From: an uncultured Acetatifactor sp.
GTDB taxonomy: Bacteria > Bacillota > Clostridia > Lachnospirales > Lachnospiraceae
Direction of reading: 5' to 3'
DNA length: 64,000 nt
Assembly: GCA_910584865.1 (NCBI GenBank)
Contig: CAJUCE010000023.1
Location: 21,213-85,212 of the forward strand
Numbering within the stretch: position 1 is the first letter of the stretch; each line of letters opens with the position of its first letter. The translations under genes were made by a program, and so were the position numbers. Below, piece after piece: positions 17,901 to 26,923 of the stretch. Under the pieces are notes generated by a model. That model was not told where the DNA came from, did not search any database, and saw only the letters and a list, made by a program, of their open reading frames with translations.

Positions 17901-19423
17901 GATACATTCTCTCCTTTTCCTGTAGATTTTGTACTCTGATTGTAGCAAAGCCGGTAATGCCTTTCAAGAATTCTATCCTGCCGTTTGGGAACAAATCCTG
18001 CTGATTTTCCACCTCGATAATACTGCAATAACAGCCTGACCACCCTGCTGTAGCTGATCTTCCCATCCGCAATGCCGTGTACCTTCAGATTAGTATCAAT
18101 AAGTACATCCGCCGCCTTATCCACGATCTCCGTGTCAATCAGCGCCTTGCCGTTGATCCGCTCCCATTCTTCCTCTGTGACGAAGAGATTGTCCTCCCAC
18201 ACCCGATTATCCACCGTCACCGGCCGGATCTCTTCCACGGCCTCCTCATAAGCGGCGCGCTCCTCCTCCCACGCCTTATACAAATCGTTGTTCAGATAGA
18301 CAAGCACACTCAGATAGCCCGCATACTGAAAGAAGACATCCTCCGACTGCACACATGCCAGATAGCTGATGAAATTGGCCTCATCCTCATATATATACCC
18401 CCGCAGATGGGCCAGCTCATGGCACATTGTAGCCGGTTTATTCAGGATATGCATGACATCATTATAATTCGCCTCCATCGAAAAAGGAAAATAGTATCCC
18501 TGCATATGCTGCTGGCACATAAAGTCCGAAGACCACAATGCTTTAGGGCGGGGATAATAGCCGTCCAGCTGGGGATAGGAGCTGCCCAGCCGCCTCATCA
18601 GCTCCCTGGCCTTATCCTCCATATCCAGCAGCAAGCCTTTCTCTTCTTCCGGGCCGTAATCTCCGGCCCTGCTTTCATTTCCGGCCTTCCCTTCATCTCC
18701 GGCCCTGCCGTCATGTCTCACGCCTCCCGTTTCTGAATAGCTGCCGGTATACACTGCCATCCCGCTCTCATCCCGCTCTATCACCCCTGCCAGCCTGTTA
18801 CAGTTCTCTGCCACCAGATTATAGACCCGGATCAATTCTGCCAGCGTATAATCCCCCTCATCCTCCCCGAAATACTGCTCTGAAAAAGTCGAAGCATGAT
18901 ATAAAACGAAACAATTCAGCGTCATAACGAGACAGACAATCAGGAATGTCCATGCGAAAAAAATTCCAAATCCTCTGCTAAACCGCCGAAATCTGCGGAT
19001 TTCTCTCCTTTTTTCTCCTCCTGCGGCCCTTGCCCCCTCTGCTATGCCGCGCACTCTTGCCTCTGCCCCAAACGATTCTGCGGCATCCTTGGGACGCCTC
19101 CCTGGCCAATCTGATTTGCGCAACCTGCCTGCGGAATACAGCATTCGGGCAAGTTTCATGATCCAAATTATGATCCACAGCACCCCAAAAACAGCCGCAC
19201 ATATTATCAGCACAGCACCTGCACCAAGCAATCCCTCCCCCACGGAAAAAGGAAAAATTCCTGTCACTCTCCCATATGTGTTCACCCATAGAGGAAAAAT
19301 ATGGGCAATGTACCAGTCAGAGAAGGCTGTACTGTTCCACGCCGCAGCATTCAGCAAAATCACCAGAACTACAGTCCCCAAATATATCCTCCGCCTGTTG
19401 CGAACCAGTCTCCTCTTCTCCAT
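17897..19423 (-). CDS. DUF3810 membrane protein with HExxH-type zinc site
   Basis: The start at 19423 (MEKRRLVRNRRRIYLGTVV) has GGGGGAG just upstream. A longer in-frame extension to 19633 lacks a site and looks non-coding. The product is 508 residues. Three hydrophobic segments occupy roughly residues 10-150 (YLGTVVLVILLNAAAW, GLLGAGAVLIICAAVFG, FFAWTFLIVCLVMTL). The exposed domain carries MCHELAHLRGY, an HExxH metallopeptidase motif, with EANF downstream as a possible third ligand. This is the DUF3810 family, whose substrate is unknown. Its stop overlaps the start of the GH29-like gene, so the pair are co-translated. A short repeat of GRAGDEGKAGNESRAGD type lies in a loop near the middle. 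Confidence 0.85.
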   Translation of the reverse strand: MEKRRLVRNRRRIYLGTVVLVILLNAAAWNSTAFSDWYIAHIFPLWVNTYGRVTGIFPFSVGEGLLGAGAVLIICAAVFGVLWIIIWIMKLARMLYSAGRLRKSDWPGRRPKDAAESFGAEARVRGIAEGARAAGGEKRREIRRFRRFSRGFGIFFAWTFLIVCLVMTLNCFVLYHASTFSEQYFGEDEGDYTLAELIRVYNLVAENCNRLAGVIERDESGMAVYTGSYSETGGVRHDGRAGDEGKAGNESRAGDYGPEEEKGLLLDMEDKARELMRRLGSSYPQLDGYYPRPKALWSSDFMCQQHMQGYYFPFSMEANYNDVMHILNKPATMCHELAHLRGYIYEDEANFISYLACVQSEDVFFQYAGYLSVLVYLNNDLYKAWEEERAAYEEAVEEIRPVTVDNRVWEDNLFVTEEEWERINGKALIDTEIVDKAADVLIDTNLKVHGIADGKISYSRVVRLLLQYYRGGKSAGFVPKRQDRILERHYRLCYNQSTKSTGKGENVS

Positions 19424-19670
19424 TCCGCTCCCCCTTCTCCTCTGCTCTGTCCGCCTCCGCTCATAGAAAAACCTCTGTTCCTGACAAAATCCTGCAAATC
19501 CCTGCGAAAATATATGTCTCCCAGCCCCCTCAATCGGACAGGAGCATGCTCCTTTACCCGCCGCGCGACCCGACAACCGTGTTCGCGGATATTTCCATAT
19601 GCAGGCATGTGCATACAAGAAAAAGATGAACATGCCGGCATGTCCATCTTTTCAATATAATCCTATCGAT

Positions 19671-20801
19671 TTACTTCATAATAATGCTGTCCCATGTATC
19701 CGACGGCACAACTCCAATATAGGTTTTTCCTGTGTTAAGCTTGATCTCTTCCCCTGTACGCTTATTATAGTAAACTGTGGGCTGCGTATCCGACGCTTTA
19801 TACCAAGTTACCTCCACGGCTTTTCCATTTGTAATATAATATCCGTCGTTCCCGTTATCATCAATAATATTATATACCAGATATCCCTCTCCAAGATCGG
19901 AAAAGCTGCAGCTCTGAAGCAGCACATTCTTAAAGGTCAGCTGCGCATTGTCATGCTGTGGATCAAGATGAGGCTTTCCGTACTCAGAGTAATCATATGT
20001 ACCTGTCTGCTCATTATATTCCAGAGTGGATCCATTATGCTTAAAGGGAATGAGCTGGATTTCCGTACAGCTGACCGCACCGTCTGCATCGGACAGGTCA
20101 TATTCCTTGTTGGAGAAAGTATAATGCGGCCCTGGGTAATGCTCATTGTACTCTGTGTCGTAGTTCTTTTTGCCTATTTCCCTATCCAGATCACCGGGCA
20201 AAATATACTCCGTGAACTCCCTGGCCTTGCCATTATCTACGCGGCCGAAGACACCGCTTAAATTGTCACAGTAATCTTTCTCCTTCACCAGATCAAGGGC
20301 AAAGTAAGGACCGCCGTCATGGCAGAGTATGGCATTCCACTCTCCTACCAGATATACATTCGTGGATCTGGTGCTTCGGATGCTGCCGAATTGCTCGATC
20401 TTTCCCCAATCCTTCACCAAAGCCATAAAACGTGTAATTCTGTCATTTTTCGTACTGTTCATAATCTCATAGACGATATCGGCTTCTGTCAATCCGTAAT
20501 GAGGAAGAGCCGTCTTCTCATTATCCACCATAACTGCGATGGGTCTCTGGCTCTTCAATGCCTCGTCGATCCATTCGTTGGTGAGCTCGCTGCGATACAT
20601 TCCTTCCCGGGTTTCCTCCGGCTCGGGCTCCGCCTCCGATTCTTCAGGCTCCTCGGCAGACCCCTCCTCCGGCGCAGGCGTGGACAAATCCACCGGCTCC
20701 AGGCTCTGGATCGGCGAGGAAGAATCCTCCTCTTCCTTTCCTCCGCATCCGGCCAGAACCATCATCGCTATCAATACTGCTGCTATTACTTTCTTTTTCA
20801 T
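19671..20801 (-). CDS. DUF3048 (YerB-like) lipoprotein
   Basis: The start at 20801 (MKKKVIAAVLIAMMVLAGCGG) has AAAGGA seven bases upstream. The product is 376 residues with a lipoprotein signal peptide and lipobox VLAGC, followed by an acidic Glu/Pro/Ser-rich spacer of about 50 residues. The body matches the DUF3048 family: PIAVMVDNEKTALPHYGL, ADIVYEIMNSTKNDRITRFM, IGSIRSTRSTNVYL and a C-terminal domain with GKAVEVTWYKAS and TYIGVVPSD. Members are surface lipoproteins of Gram-positive bacteria with no assigned reaction; the B. subtilis member is YerB. It sits 247 bases upstream of the DUF3810 gene on the same strand but may have its own promoter. Confidence 0.93.
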   Translation of the reverse strand: MKKKVIAAVLIAMMVLAGCGGKEEEDSSSPIQSLEPVDLSTPAPEEGSAEEPEESEAEPEPEETREGMYRSELTNEWIDEALKSQRPIAVMVDNEKTALPHYGLTEADIVYEIMNSTKNDRITRFMALVKDWGKIEQFGSIRSTRSTNVYLVGEWNAILCHDGGPYFALDLVKEKDYCDNLSGVFGRVDNGKAREFTEYILPGDLDREIGKKNYDTEYNEHYPGPHYTFSNKEYDLSDADGAVSCTEIQLIPFKHNGSTLEYNEQTGTYDYSEYGKPHLDPQHDNAQLTFKNVLLQSCSFSDLGEGYLVYNIIDDNGNDGYYITNGKAVEVTWYKASDTQPTVYYNKRTGEEIKLNTGKTYIGVVPSDTWDSIIMK

Positions 20802-20905
20802 CGGATATTCCTTTCTTTTTTCTTTTATTTTATCCCCAAAGGATAGGTTTTGTCCATTATTCTGCAAAGTATTACAGAAAAATTAAGAATTTTACCATTT
20901 TCTGG

Positions 20906-22324
20906 CTATCTCAGGCAGAAAACTCTGGCAATGGGCGCACGCTTGCTCCTTCTCTCCTCCAGCGTCACCCGATACCCGCCCTCCTCTTTCTTAAAGGATG
21001 TAACAGCCGCATCTCCTGCTCCCAGCGCAGAAACCTCTCTCACTTCTCCCGTGTAGGGAATCCACACAGTATTCTCCGCTGCATCGTTTTCGTCGGCAAA
21101 GGATTGGATTGCGTATACGGTTCCCCCTTTTTGGGTAAATCCCATATTCCCCTCTTTGTAAGGTGCACATACCCGGGTTCCGTAGATGGCCTCTCCATAC
21201 ACACTCAACCATTCTCCCATTCCCTTCAGCGTCCGGATCGCGCCTGCCGGAAGCCTCCCGTCCGGCTGCGGCCCAACGTTGATGGCCAGGTTTCCGCCTT
21301 TTACCACAATGTCGATCAGTAGATTGATAACCTGTCTGGGCGATTTATATTCGTCTTCATATTTAAAAGAAAAGGAAGTACCCAAAGTAATACAGCTCTC
21401 CCAGGGAATCGACAGAGGCCGCTCCGGCACACATTGCTCCGGCGTCACATAATTTTCATACGGTCCCCCGATTGTCCGGTCCGCACAGAGCATACCTGGC
21501 TGGATCTTGCGGACTTCCTCAATGATCTCGCCCAGACGGATATCCTGTCCCGCCCTCTCGCATACCCAGCCGGCGTCAAACCACATGGCGTCCAGGCGGC
21601 CGTACCCCGTAGCCAGCTCCCTGATCTGGTTGTGGGTAAATGTTACGAACCTCTCCCATTCCTCCGGATGCTCTGCAGGACGGTAAGAGGGCCCCCGGTT
21701 TTTGAACTTGCCTCTCTGCGTATCATCTTTCCAGTAACTGTCCACATGCCAGTCCGCTTTCGAAAAATATGCCGCAATCCCGATACCCCTCTTGCGGAAT
21801 GACTCAAACAGATGCGCGCAAATATCCGCGTACTTATGCGTATGGAAGGGGCAGTCCGGCGCCGTAATCTTATAATCGGAATATTGTGTATCCCACATAC
21901 AGAAGCCGTCGTGATGCTTCGTCGTAAACAACAGATATTTCATACCCGCTTCTTTGGCCAGATCAGCCCACTTCTCCGGCTCGAAACGCACCGGATTGAA
22001 TGTCCTGTTCAGCCCAAAGTATTGCTTCTTGAATTCCTCCCCGGTAACCTCCCAGTCAATACCGTCTCTGGACCAGTCCGCATCGGCATCGCTCAATGCC
22101 CAGGATTCCACGATACCTAACTGGGAATAGGGCCCCCAATGCATCATCAGCCCCAGCTTCTGATCTTGAAACCACTCCAGCTTCTTCAGCACCCTGGGAT
22201 CGGTTGGTTTTACATAGGATTCCTCCCTGCTGTAATTGTGGACGCCGGCCACCACCACTTCTTTTTCTTTTGCGGCTTCCGTTCCCTTTGCTGTATTTTG
22301 GTCCTGCAATATTTCTTCGCTCAT
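20906..22324 (-). CDS. GH29 alpha-L-fucosidase
   Basis: The product is 472 residues beginning MSEEILQDQNTAKGTEAAKE, with AGGAGAG upstream. It has the canonical GH29 order: LGLMMHWGPYSQLG, YLLFTTKHHDGFCMWDT, GIGIAAYFSKADWH, then RLDAMWFDAGW, whose Asp is the catalytic nucleophile. WESCITLGTSFSF and GGNLAINVGPQPDGRLP mark the later barrel and the start of the C-terminal beta domain. Family enzymes release alpha-linked L-fucose from host mucin, milk or plant glycans by a retaining mechanism. No signal sequence is seen, so it acts in the cytoplasm on imported oligosaccharides. A C-terminal beta sandwich of about 90 residues is present. It is the second GH29-type gene in this window and much closer to the family consensus than the first. 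Confidence 0.96.
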   Translation of the reverse strand: MSEEILQDQNTAKGTEAAKEKEVVVAGVHNYSREESYVKPTDPRVLKKLEWFQDQKLGLMMHWGPYSQLGIVESWALSDADADWSRDGIDWEVTGEEFKKQYFGLNRTFNPVRFEPEKWADLAKEAGMKYLLFTTKHHDGFCMWDTQYSDYKITAPDCPFHTHKYADICAHLFESFRKRGIGIAAYFSKADWHVDSYWKDDTQRGKFKNRGPSYRPAEHPEEWERFVTFTHNQIRELATGYGRLDAMWFDAGWVCERAGQDIRLGEIIEEVRKIQPGMLCADRTIGGPYENYVTPEQCVPERPLSIPWESCITLGTSFSFKYEDEYKSPRQVINLLIDIVVKGGNLAINVGPQPDGRLPAGAIRTLKGMGEWLSVYGEAIYGTRVCAPYKEGNMGFTQKGGTVYAIQSFADENDAAENTVWIPYTGEVREVSALGAGDAAVTSFKKEEGGYRVTLEERRSKRAPIARVFCLR

Positions 22325-22432
22325 TTCCTGCCTCTCTCCTTTTCAGTTCACCGGCCGGCTTAACCGTCCATAATGTGCTCTCCTATATCTCCATACCGCA
22401 CAGTCCGCCGAAAATCTGCAATCCTTACAGCC

Positions 22433-23383
22433 TTATTCCACATTGGGCTCGGTATCTCTGATAATCGGCACAATCTGTGACAGCATATTGTCCACATCCT
22501 CAAACATGGCGCTCTTCGTGGTTCCCAGATTGTTAGCTCTCTCAATGTGTTTTACCACATCCTGATAACGCAGCTTGATTCCCTCAAAAAACTGGCAGAT
22601 CACCTGCAGCGCCTGCTGCGAATTTTCAATGACACCGGAAATCTCCGTCTGCACAGCCGCAGCACCTTCCGCTGCCTCCGTGATCTGCAGAAAAGATTCG
22701 GACGTACTATTGACGATCCCAAAGCCCTGCCCCAAGGTCTCTTGTGACGCCTGAATGCTGTCGCTGAGCTGAGACGCACCGGACTCCACATTGCGCACCC
22801 CCGTATCCACATCGTCCGTCAGCTCCTTAATCTCTTTAGCCAGCTCCCTGACCTTTTCCGCTACTACGGCAAAGCCCTTCCCCTGCTCCCCGGCCCTTGC
22901 CGCTTCAATGGAGGCATTGATTGCAAGAATGTTTGTTTCATCCGCGATGGAGCTGATCTTATCCATACAATGCTGGATCCCCTTCACCGCTGCCTGCAGC
23001 TGCTCAAAAGTACTTTCCATGGCGCTGTAAGACTCCTGTACCTTCGCGGAAGTATCCTTCAGTTCTTCTACCATTTCCTGTGCCCCGGTCACTGTCTGGG
23101 TAATATCCTCCCGAACTTGCGCAAACTGTCCTGCTGCCTCATTGATGCTGGCAAAGGATTGTCCGAACTCCTCCAGCTGTGCCTGGAATTGATCCGTCTC
23201 ACTCAGTACACCCGAAAAAGAGCTGCTGACCAGGCTCAGCTCGGACAGCGATTCCACTTCCTTCCGGGCCAATTCTATTTGATACTCCTTCAAGCTCTCC
23301 GTCACATGTATGATCGGAGAGAGACTTTTTTCGTTATGCCAAATCTGTCCCGGCTTTTTCCTTCCTTTATTTGAAAATAGCAT
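22433..23383 (-). CDS. soluble methyl-accepting chemotaxis signalling-domain protein
   Basis: The product is 316 residues with GGGAGGG upstream of the ATG. It has no membrane segment or periplasmic sensor, only a long coiled coil. The highly conserved hairpin tip of chemoreceptors is recognisable around residues 150-190: ILAINASIEAARAGEQGKGF followed by AVVAEKVRELAKEI. Receptors with this tip bind CheA and CheW. The gene lies 30 bases downstream of the FIST sensor gene on the same strand, so the two are very probably a split sensor and signalling pair. No CheA, CheW or CheY gene is found in the window, so the downstream pathway, chemotaxis or another response, cannot be determined. Confidence 0.9.
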   Translation of the reverse strand: MLFSNKGRKKPGQIWHNEKSLSPIIHVTESLKEYQIELARKEVESLSELSLVSSSFSGVLSETDQFQAQLEEFGQSFASINEAAGQFAQVREDITQTVTGAQEMVEELKDTSAKVQESYSAMESTFEQLQAAVKGIQHCMDKISSIADETNILAINASIEAARAGEQGKGFAVVAEKVRELAKEIKELTDDVDTGVRNVESGASQLSDSIQASQETLGQGFGIVNSTSESFLQITEAAEGAAAVQTEISGVIENSQQALQVICQFFEGIKLRYQDVVKHIERANNLGTTKSAMFEDVDNMLSQIVPIIRDTEPNVE

Positions 23384-23413
23384 TCCACGCCCTCCCGCAT
23401 CTAGTTTTATTCT

Positions 23414-24469
23414 TTATTCAAATACGACGCAGGTCATGGATTGATTGACGAAACGGTTATTATAATGTTCGCCGTATCCCACAAATCCTGCATGATTCCC
23501 CAACGCGCACATTTCCTGCAGATAACTTTGCATATAATTATGCTCACTGAACAATTTGTACCGGAACAGACAATTCACCGAGAAAACTGCGGAACGTTTC
23601 GGGAAATCCCGGCAGATATTCTGTATAGTATTCTTTACTATAGCTCTGTAGTCATCCAGTTCCAGCATAATCAATACATCCGAATCATTCACCTGGCGGA
23701 AGCAGGCCAGAGAATTGCCGTTGACCTCTTTTATGGAAATAATACAGGTATCATCTCCATTGATCTTGCCAAAGGGGTTCTTGAATGTCTGCGTCAATAT
23801 CTGCTGGTCCGTCACATGCAGAATATCTTTATACACCTTTTTTGCCGGCGTGCCGTTCAGCGCTCCGATTATGTATCTCACCCGGTCCGTGTTTGAAGCG
23901 ATAAAGCGGTAGTTCCCCATCTGACGGTAAATATTCTCTTTATAGGTTTTGACGCGCCCTGTCTGGTTACGGATCAGAGCATATGCCGCCGCATCCTCAT
24001 AGACCCTGCCGTTTGCGGATACTTTACCGGCATCGCCGGTCCCGCCTACCAGCTGGATTCCGTTTTTCTTTAAAACGGAATAAATGGTGGTCAGCACACA
24101 GGCATCGTTTCCGCTGCAAAAGTCGATGCACACCGTATCATGCCGCGTTCCTCCCACCTTTACTACATCCTTCTCCAGCCGGTCAATATATTTCACCGGC
24201 ATGGTGGAAACCTGCTGCAGTACATTTGCCGCTGCAGTGACACCGTCAGTAAATGCAATGACACCCACGCCGGACTCCACAACCCCGGTGTCATAGCTCA
24301 TCCCGATACATCCAATGCTGGGGATCTTAGGATACAGTGATTCAAGCGTCTTGACATGCGCTTCAAACTGCGGATTGTTCGAGAACAGCATAATAAACTG
24401 GGGATTGCTCAGTCCGCGGACCGCCTCCGCCAAATCTCCCCTACGGCTCATACCAAAAAACTGTCTCAT
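23414..24469 (-). CDS. FIST-domain sensor protein
   Basis: The product is 351 residues starting MRQFFGMSRRGDLAEAV, with GGAAGG eight bases upstream. It matches FIST-N (residues about 20-200, including IPSIGCIGMSYDTGVV and IQLVGGTGDAGKVSANGRVY) and FIST-C (about 215-345, including ILTQTFKNPFGKI, CLFRYKLF and NHAGFVGYGEHY). FIST is an intracellular ligand-sensing module proposed to bind small molecules such as amino acids. No membrane segment is seen. It is followed directly by a soluble chemoreceptor signalling domain, so the two genes probably form a cytoplasmic receptor complex assembled from separate chains. In many bacteria FIST is fused to signalling domains, and this split form is consistent with that. 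Confidence 0.93.
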   Translation of the reverse strand: MRQFFGMSRRGDLAEAVRGLSNPQFIMLFSNNPQFEAHVKTLESLYPKIPSIGCIGMSYDTGVVESGVGVIAFTDGVTAAANVLQQVSTMPVKYIDRLEKDVVKVGGTRHDTVCIDFCSGNDACVLTTIYSVLKKNGIQLVGGTGDAGKVSANGRVYEDAAAYALIRNQTGRVKTYKENIYRQMGNYRFIASNTDRVRYIIGALNGTPAKKVYKDILHVTDQQILTQTFKNPFGKINGDDTCIISIKEVNGNSLACFRQVNDSDVLIMLELDDYRAIVKNTIQNICRDFPKRSAVFSVNCLFRYKLFSEHNYMQSYLQEMCALGNHAGFVGYGEHYNNRFVNQSMTCVVFE

Positions 24470-24614
24470 GTAACTGCCTTCCTTTCCTATATCTTAAAAT
24501 CTCATGACAGCATGATTATACCTTATAATAGAGGAAATCGTCAACACTTATCCTACTGTCGTTTTTATCCTGTGTTTTTGAGATATGATACGATTTCTAA
24601 TTGTCAAACTATAG

Positions 24615-24908
24615 TTCCCGGATTATAATGATAGAAAAGTGCATGTTTCGGAGTACCATTTTTACGGCTGTATGCAGGACGGCTATAAAATGGCCTATGT
24701 GGACTGGGTCTATGTGCTGAAGGCGTACAGACACAGAGGGATTGCCAGGAAACTGTTTGTAGAGATGGAGAAGGACTGCGTAAAAAACGATATAAACCAG
24801 TACTATCTGATTCGTGCCAGAAACGAAGATGCAGATAGATTTTATCAAAGTTTTGAGAATGTGGAGCGGAATGAAATCCCTGTTTTGCGGAGGTATCTGA
24901 AGGATTAG
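24615..24908 (+). pseudogene. GNAT acetyltransferase, N-terminal truncation
   Basis: The frame from 24615 to the stop at 24908 encodes PDYNDRKVHVSEYHFYGCMQ and then AYVDWVYVLKAYRHRGIARK, the acetyl-CoA pyrophosphate-binding loop (R/Q-x-x-G-x-G/A pattern) of GNAT enzymes. The family-like sequence runs back to an in-frame TAG at 24612 with no start codon or ribosome site, and the N-terminal half, about 60 residues, is missing. A GTG at 24639 could start a 90-residue product, but it would lack the first strands of the fold. The upstream sequence gives no matching frame. This is best read as the 3' remnant of a lost gene. Confidence 0.72.
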
Positions 24909-25161
24909 GCAGGAATAAGGTCCGTGGATAAAAGCGGTCATACTTCGTAAAGAAGGGATAGCAGTAATAAGAAAAAAGATTTGGACAATCTATGTTATCG
25001 TTAGACTGGAAGGGCTGCGGTCAGAATACGAATGGAATCAGTGACAGTCATCAGCCAAAGCCGGATATACGGCTGTTTAAAATCTGCGTCGCACAAAGTA
25101 TCTTATTTTAGAAAACAGATCATACTATATATCGTCCTATATATCGAAGCAAAAACTTACA

Positions 25162-25216
25162 TTGACAATATAATCTTATTCTTGTATAATAGCCTTGGTT
25201 AGCTGTAACTAACCAA
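25162..25216 (+). promoter_or_regulatory. consensus sigma-A promoter with overlapping palindromic operator, upstream of the ZIP gene
   Basis: TTGACA (25162-25167) and TATAAT (25185-25190) are both perfect and separated by exactly 17 bases. Starting five bases after the -10 box is an eight-base perfect inverted repeat, TTGGTTAG-ctgtaa-CTAACCAA (25195-25216), covering the expected transcription start. A repressor bound here would block initiation. The GGTTAG...CTAACC core resembles DtxR/MntR-type metalloregulator sites, which fits a metal transporter downstream. The regulator itself is not in the window. The rest of the gap from 24909 to 25161 shows no gene or clear signal. Confidence 0.85.
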
Positions 25217-25241
25217 AGAAACAGGTAACGGAGGATTTTCG

Positions 25242-26024
25242 ATGTCAACAGAAATAATACAGGGTATTTTACTTCCCTTTATAGGAACCGTTTCCGGCGC
25301 CGCATGCGTATTCATCATGCGCAGCACACTTCCGGCGGCAATACAACGGGCCTTGACCGGCTTTGCAGCAGGCGTTATGGTGGCAGCCTCGGTATGGAGC
25401 CTTCTGATTCCCGCTATGGAACAAGCAGAGCACATGGGACAATGGGCATTTTTTCCTGCAGTGGCGGGATTCTGGCTGGGGATTTTGTTTCTGCTGACGC
25501 TGGACAAGACAGTGCCCCATCTGCATAGAAGCTCTGACGCCCCGGAAGGCCCCCATACCAGGCTGAGACGTACCACCATGCTGGTCCTGGCAGTAACACT
25601 CCACAATATTCCCGAAGGCATGGCGGTAGGCGTAGTCCTGGCCGGCTGGATGGCAGGAGATGATACCATCACCCTGACCGGGGCATTGGCTCTTTCCATC
25701 GGTATTGCCCTGCAGAATTTCCCTGAGGGAGCCATCATCTCTCTGCCTCTCCGGTCCGAGGGTGTAGGAAAAGGAAGGGCGTTCCTGTACGGCGTTCTCT
25801 CCGGTATCGTGGAACCTCTGGCCGCCCTTGTGACCCTCTGGGCCGCGGGCTTCATTCTTCCTGCTCTCCCCTATCTGCTCAGCTTTGCGGCAGGAGCCAT
25901 GATTTATGTGGTAGTAGAGGAATTGATTCCCGAGGCATCCGCCGGCGAACATTCCAACCTGGGCACATTGTTTTTTGCAACCGGCTTTACACTTATGCTG
26001 GCCCTGGATGTCGCTCTTGCATGA
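25242..26024 (+). CDS. ZIP-family divalent metal transporter
   Basis: The product is 260 residues with GGAGG upstream of the ATG. It has about eight hydrophobic segments. The two conserved metal-binding helices are clear: HNIPEGMAVGVVLAG (helix 4, about residues 124-138) and LQNFPEGAIISLPL (helix 5, about 159-172). In helix 5 the first position is Asn where many ZIPs have His, a common bacterial variant. ZIP carriers move zinc, iron or manganese into the cytoplasm. The strong promoter with an overlapping palindrome suggests metal-dependent repression. The gene appears monocistronic: the downstream ABC permease gene is convergent. Confidence 0.95.
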   Translation: MSTEIIQGILLPFIGTVSGAACVFIMRSTLPAAIQRALTGFAAGVMVAASVWSLLIPAMEQAEHMGQWAFFPAVAGFWLGILFLLTLDKTVPHLHRSSDAPEGPHTRLRRTTMLVLAVTLHNIPEGMAVGVVLAGWMAGDDTITLTGALALSIGIALQNFPEGAIISLPLRSEGVGKGRAFLYGVLSGIVEPLAALVTLWAAGFILPALPYLLSFAAGAMIYVVVEELIPEASAGEHSNLGTLFFATGFTLMLALDVALA

Positions 26025-26104
26025 GAAATGCAGCCGGATAGAACGCTTTGAACCAAAACCGGCAGGGAATATCGTGTAGACGAAATCTCTCAGTGAAGGC
26101 AGTA

Positions 26105-26923
26105 CTAGCCCTTAATTGCCCCGGCAGTCATTCCTTCCACAATATATTTCTGTGCAAACAGATACACAACCACAATGGGCAGCGCCGTTATCATCATATC
26201 GGCAAACACATAATTCCAGTTGCTGTAATACTGGCCGTAAAAATTGTAAACCGTCAGAGGAAGTGTCCATTTCTTCGGCGTATTCAGCAGATACAGAGGC
26301 ATCTGAAAATCGTTCCAGACACTCATGGCGAAGATAATAAAGCTTGTTGCATAAATAGGTTTCAGCAAAGGCAGTACCACTCCGAAAAAAACCTGCCCCA
26401 GGCTTCCTCCATTCAGAAAAGCCGCCTCATCCAGTTCCACAGGCACATTGCGGATAAAACTACTGAACATCAGAATATTAAAAGGCAGATTAGCGCCGAT
26501 ATACACCATGATCAGTCCCGCGAAGGTTCCCTTCAGTCCCAGGAAATCCAATAGCACATATGTGGTAATAATCTGTACAGGCGCCACCATACCGATCAGA
26601 AAGTAATTATACAGCCTCTCCGCACCGCCTGTCTTCCTTCTGGCGATTATATACGCCGCCATAGATGCGAAAAGCACGCCCAGTCCGGCGGAAAATCCGG
26701 TGAGAATTACACTGTTTACAAAGGAACGCAAAACATTTCCCGTCTTTATCACAAAGCCGAAATTATCAAAATGCCAGGAGGACGGCGGCCGAAAGCTGAA
26801 CATGGCCGCCTCCGCAGGATCCTTGAAGGCGCCAAAGACCATAATCATCAGCGGCAGAAAAAAGAGTACCGTCACGACAAGCATAACGCCTTCGGCCGCT
26901 ATCATGGAAAGCTTCTTTTTCAT
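26105..26923 (-). CDS. carbohydrate ABC transporter permease (MalG-like)
   Basis: The product is 272 residues from ATG 26923, which shares a base with the stop codon of the upstream permease fragment (TGATG). It has six hydrophobic segments and the inner-membrane EAA loop (ELDEAAFLNGGSLGQVFFGV, about residues 155-174) that contacts the ATPase. The C-terminal MTAGAIKG is typical of MalG-type sugar permeases. This reading frame is intact, but its MalF-type partner and the associated kinase are fused by a deletion, and no solute-binding gene from the same operon remains. It is therefore unlikely to form a working transporter unless it pairs with components encoded elsewhere. Confidence 0.92.
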   Translation of the reverse strand: MKKKLSMIAAEGVMLVVTVLFFLPLMIMVFGAFKDPAEAAMFSFRPPSSWHFDNFGFVIKTGNVLRSFVNSVILTGFSAGLGVLFASMAAYIIARRKTGGAERLYNYFLIGMVAPVQIITTYVLLDFLGLKGTFAGLIMVYIGANLPFNILMFSSFIRNVPVELDEAAFLNGGSLGQVFFGVVLPLLKPIYATSFIIFAMSVWNDFQMPLYLLNTPKKWTLPLTVYNFYGQYYSNWNYVFADMMITALPIVVVYLFAQKYIVEGMTAGAIKG

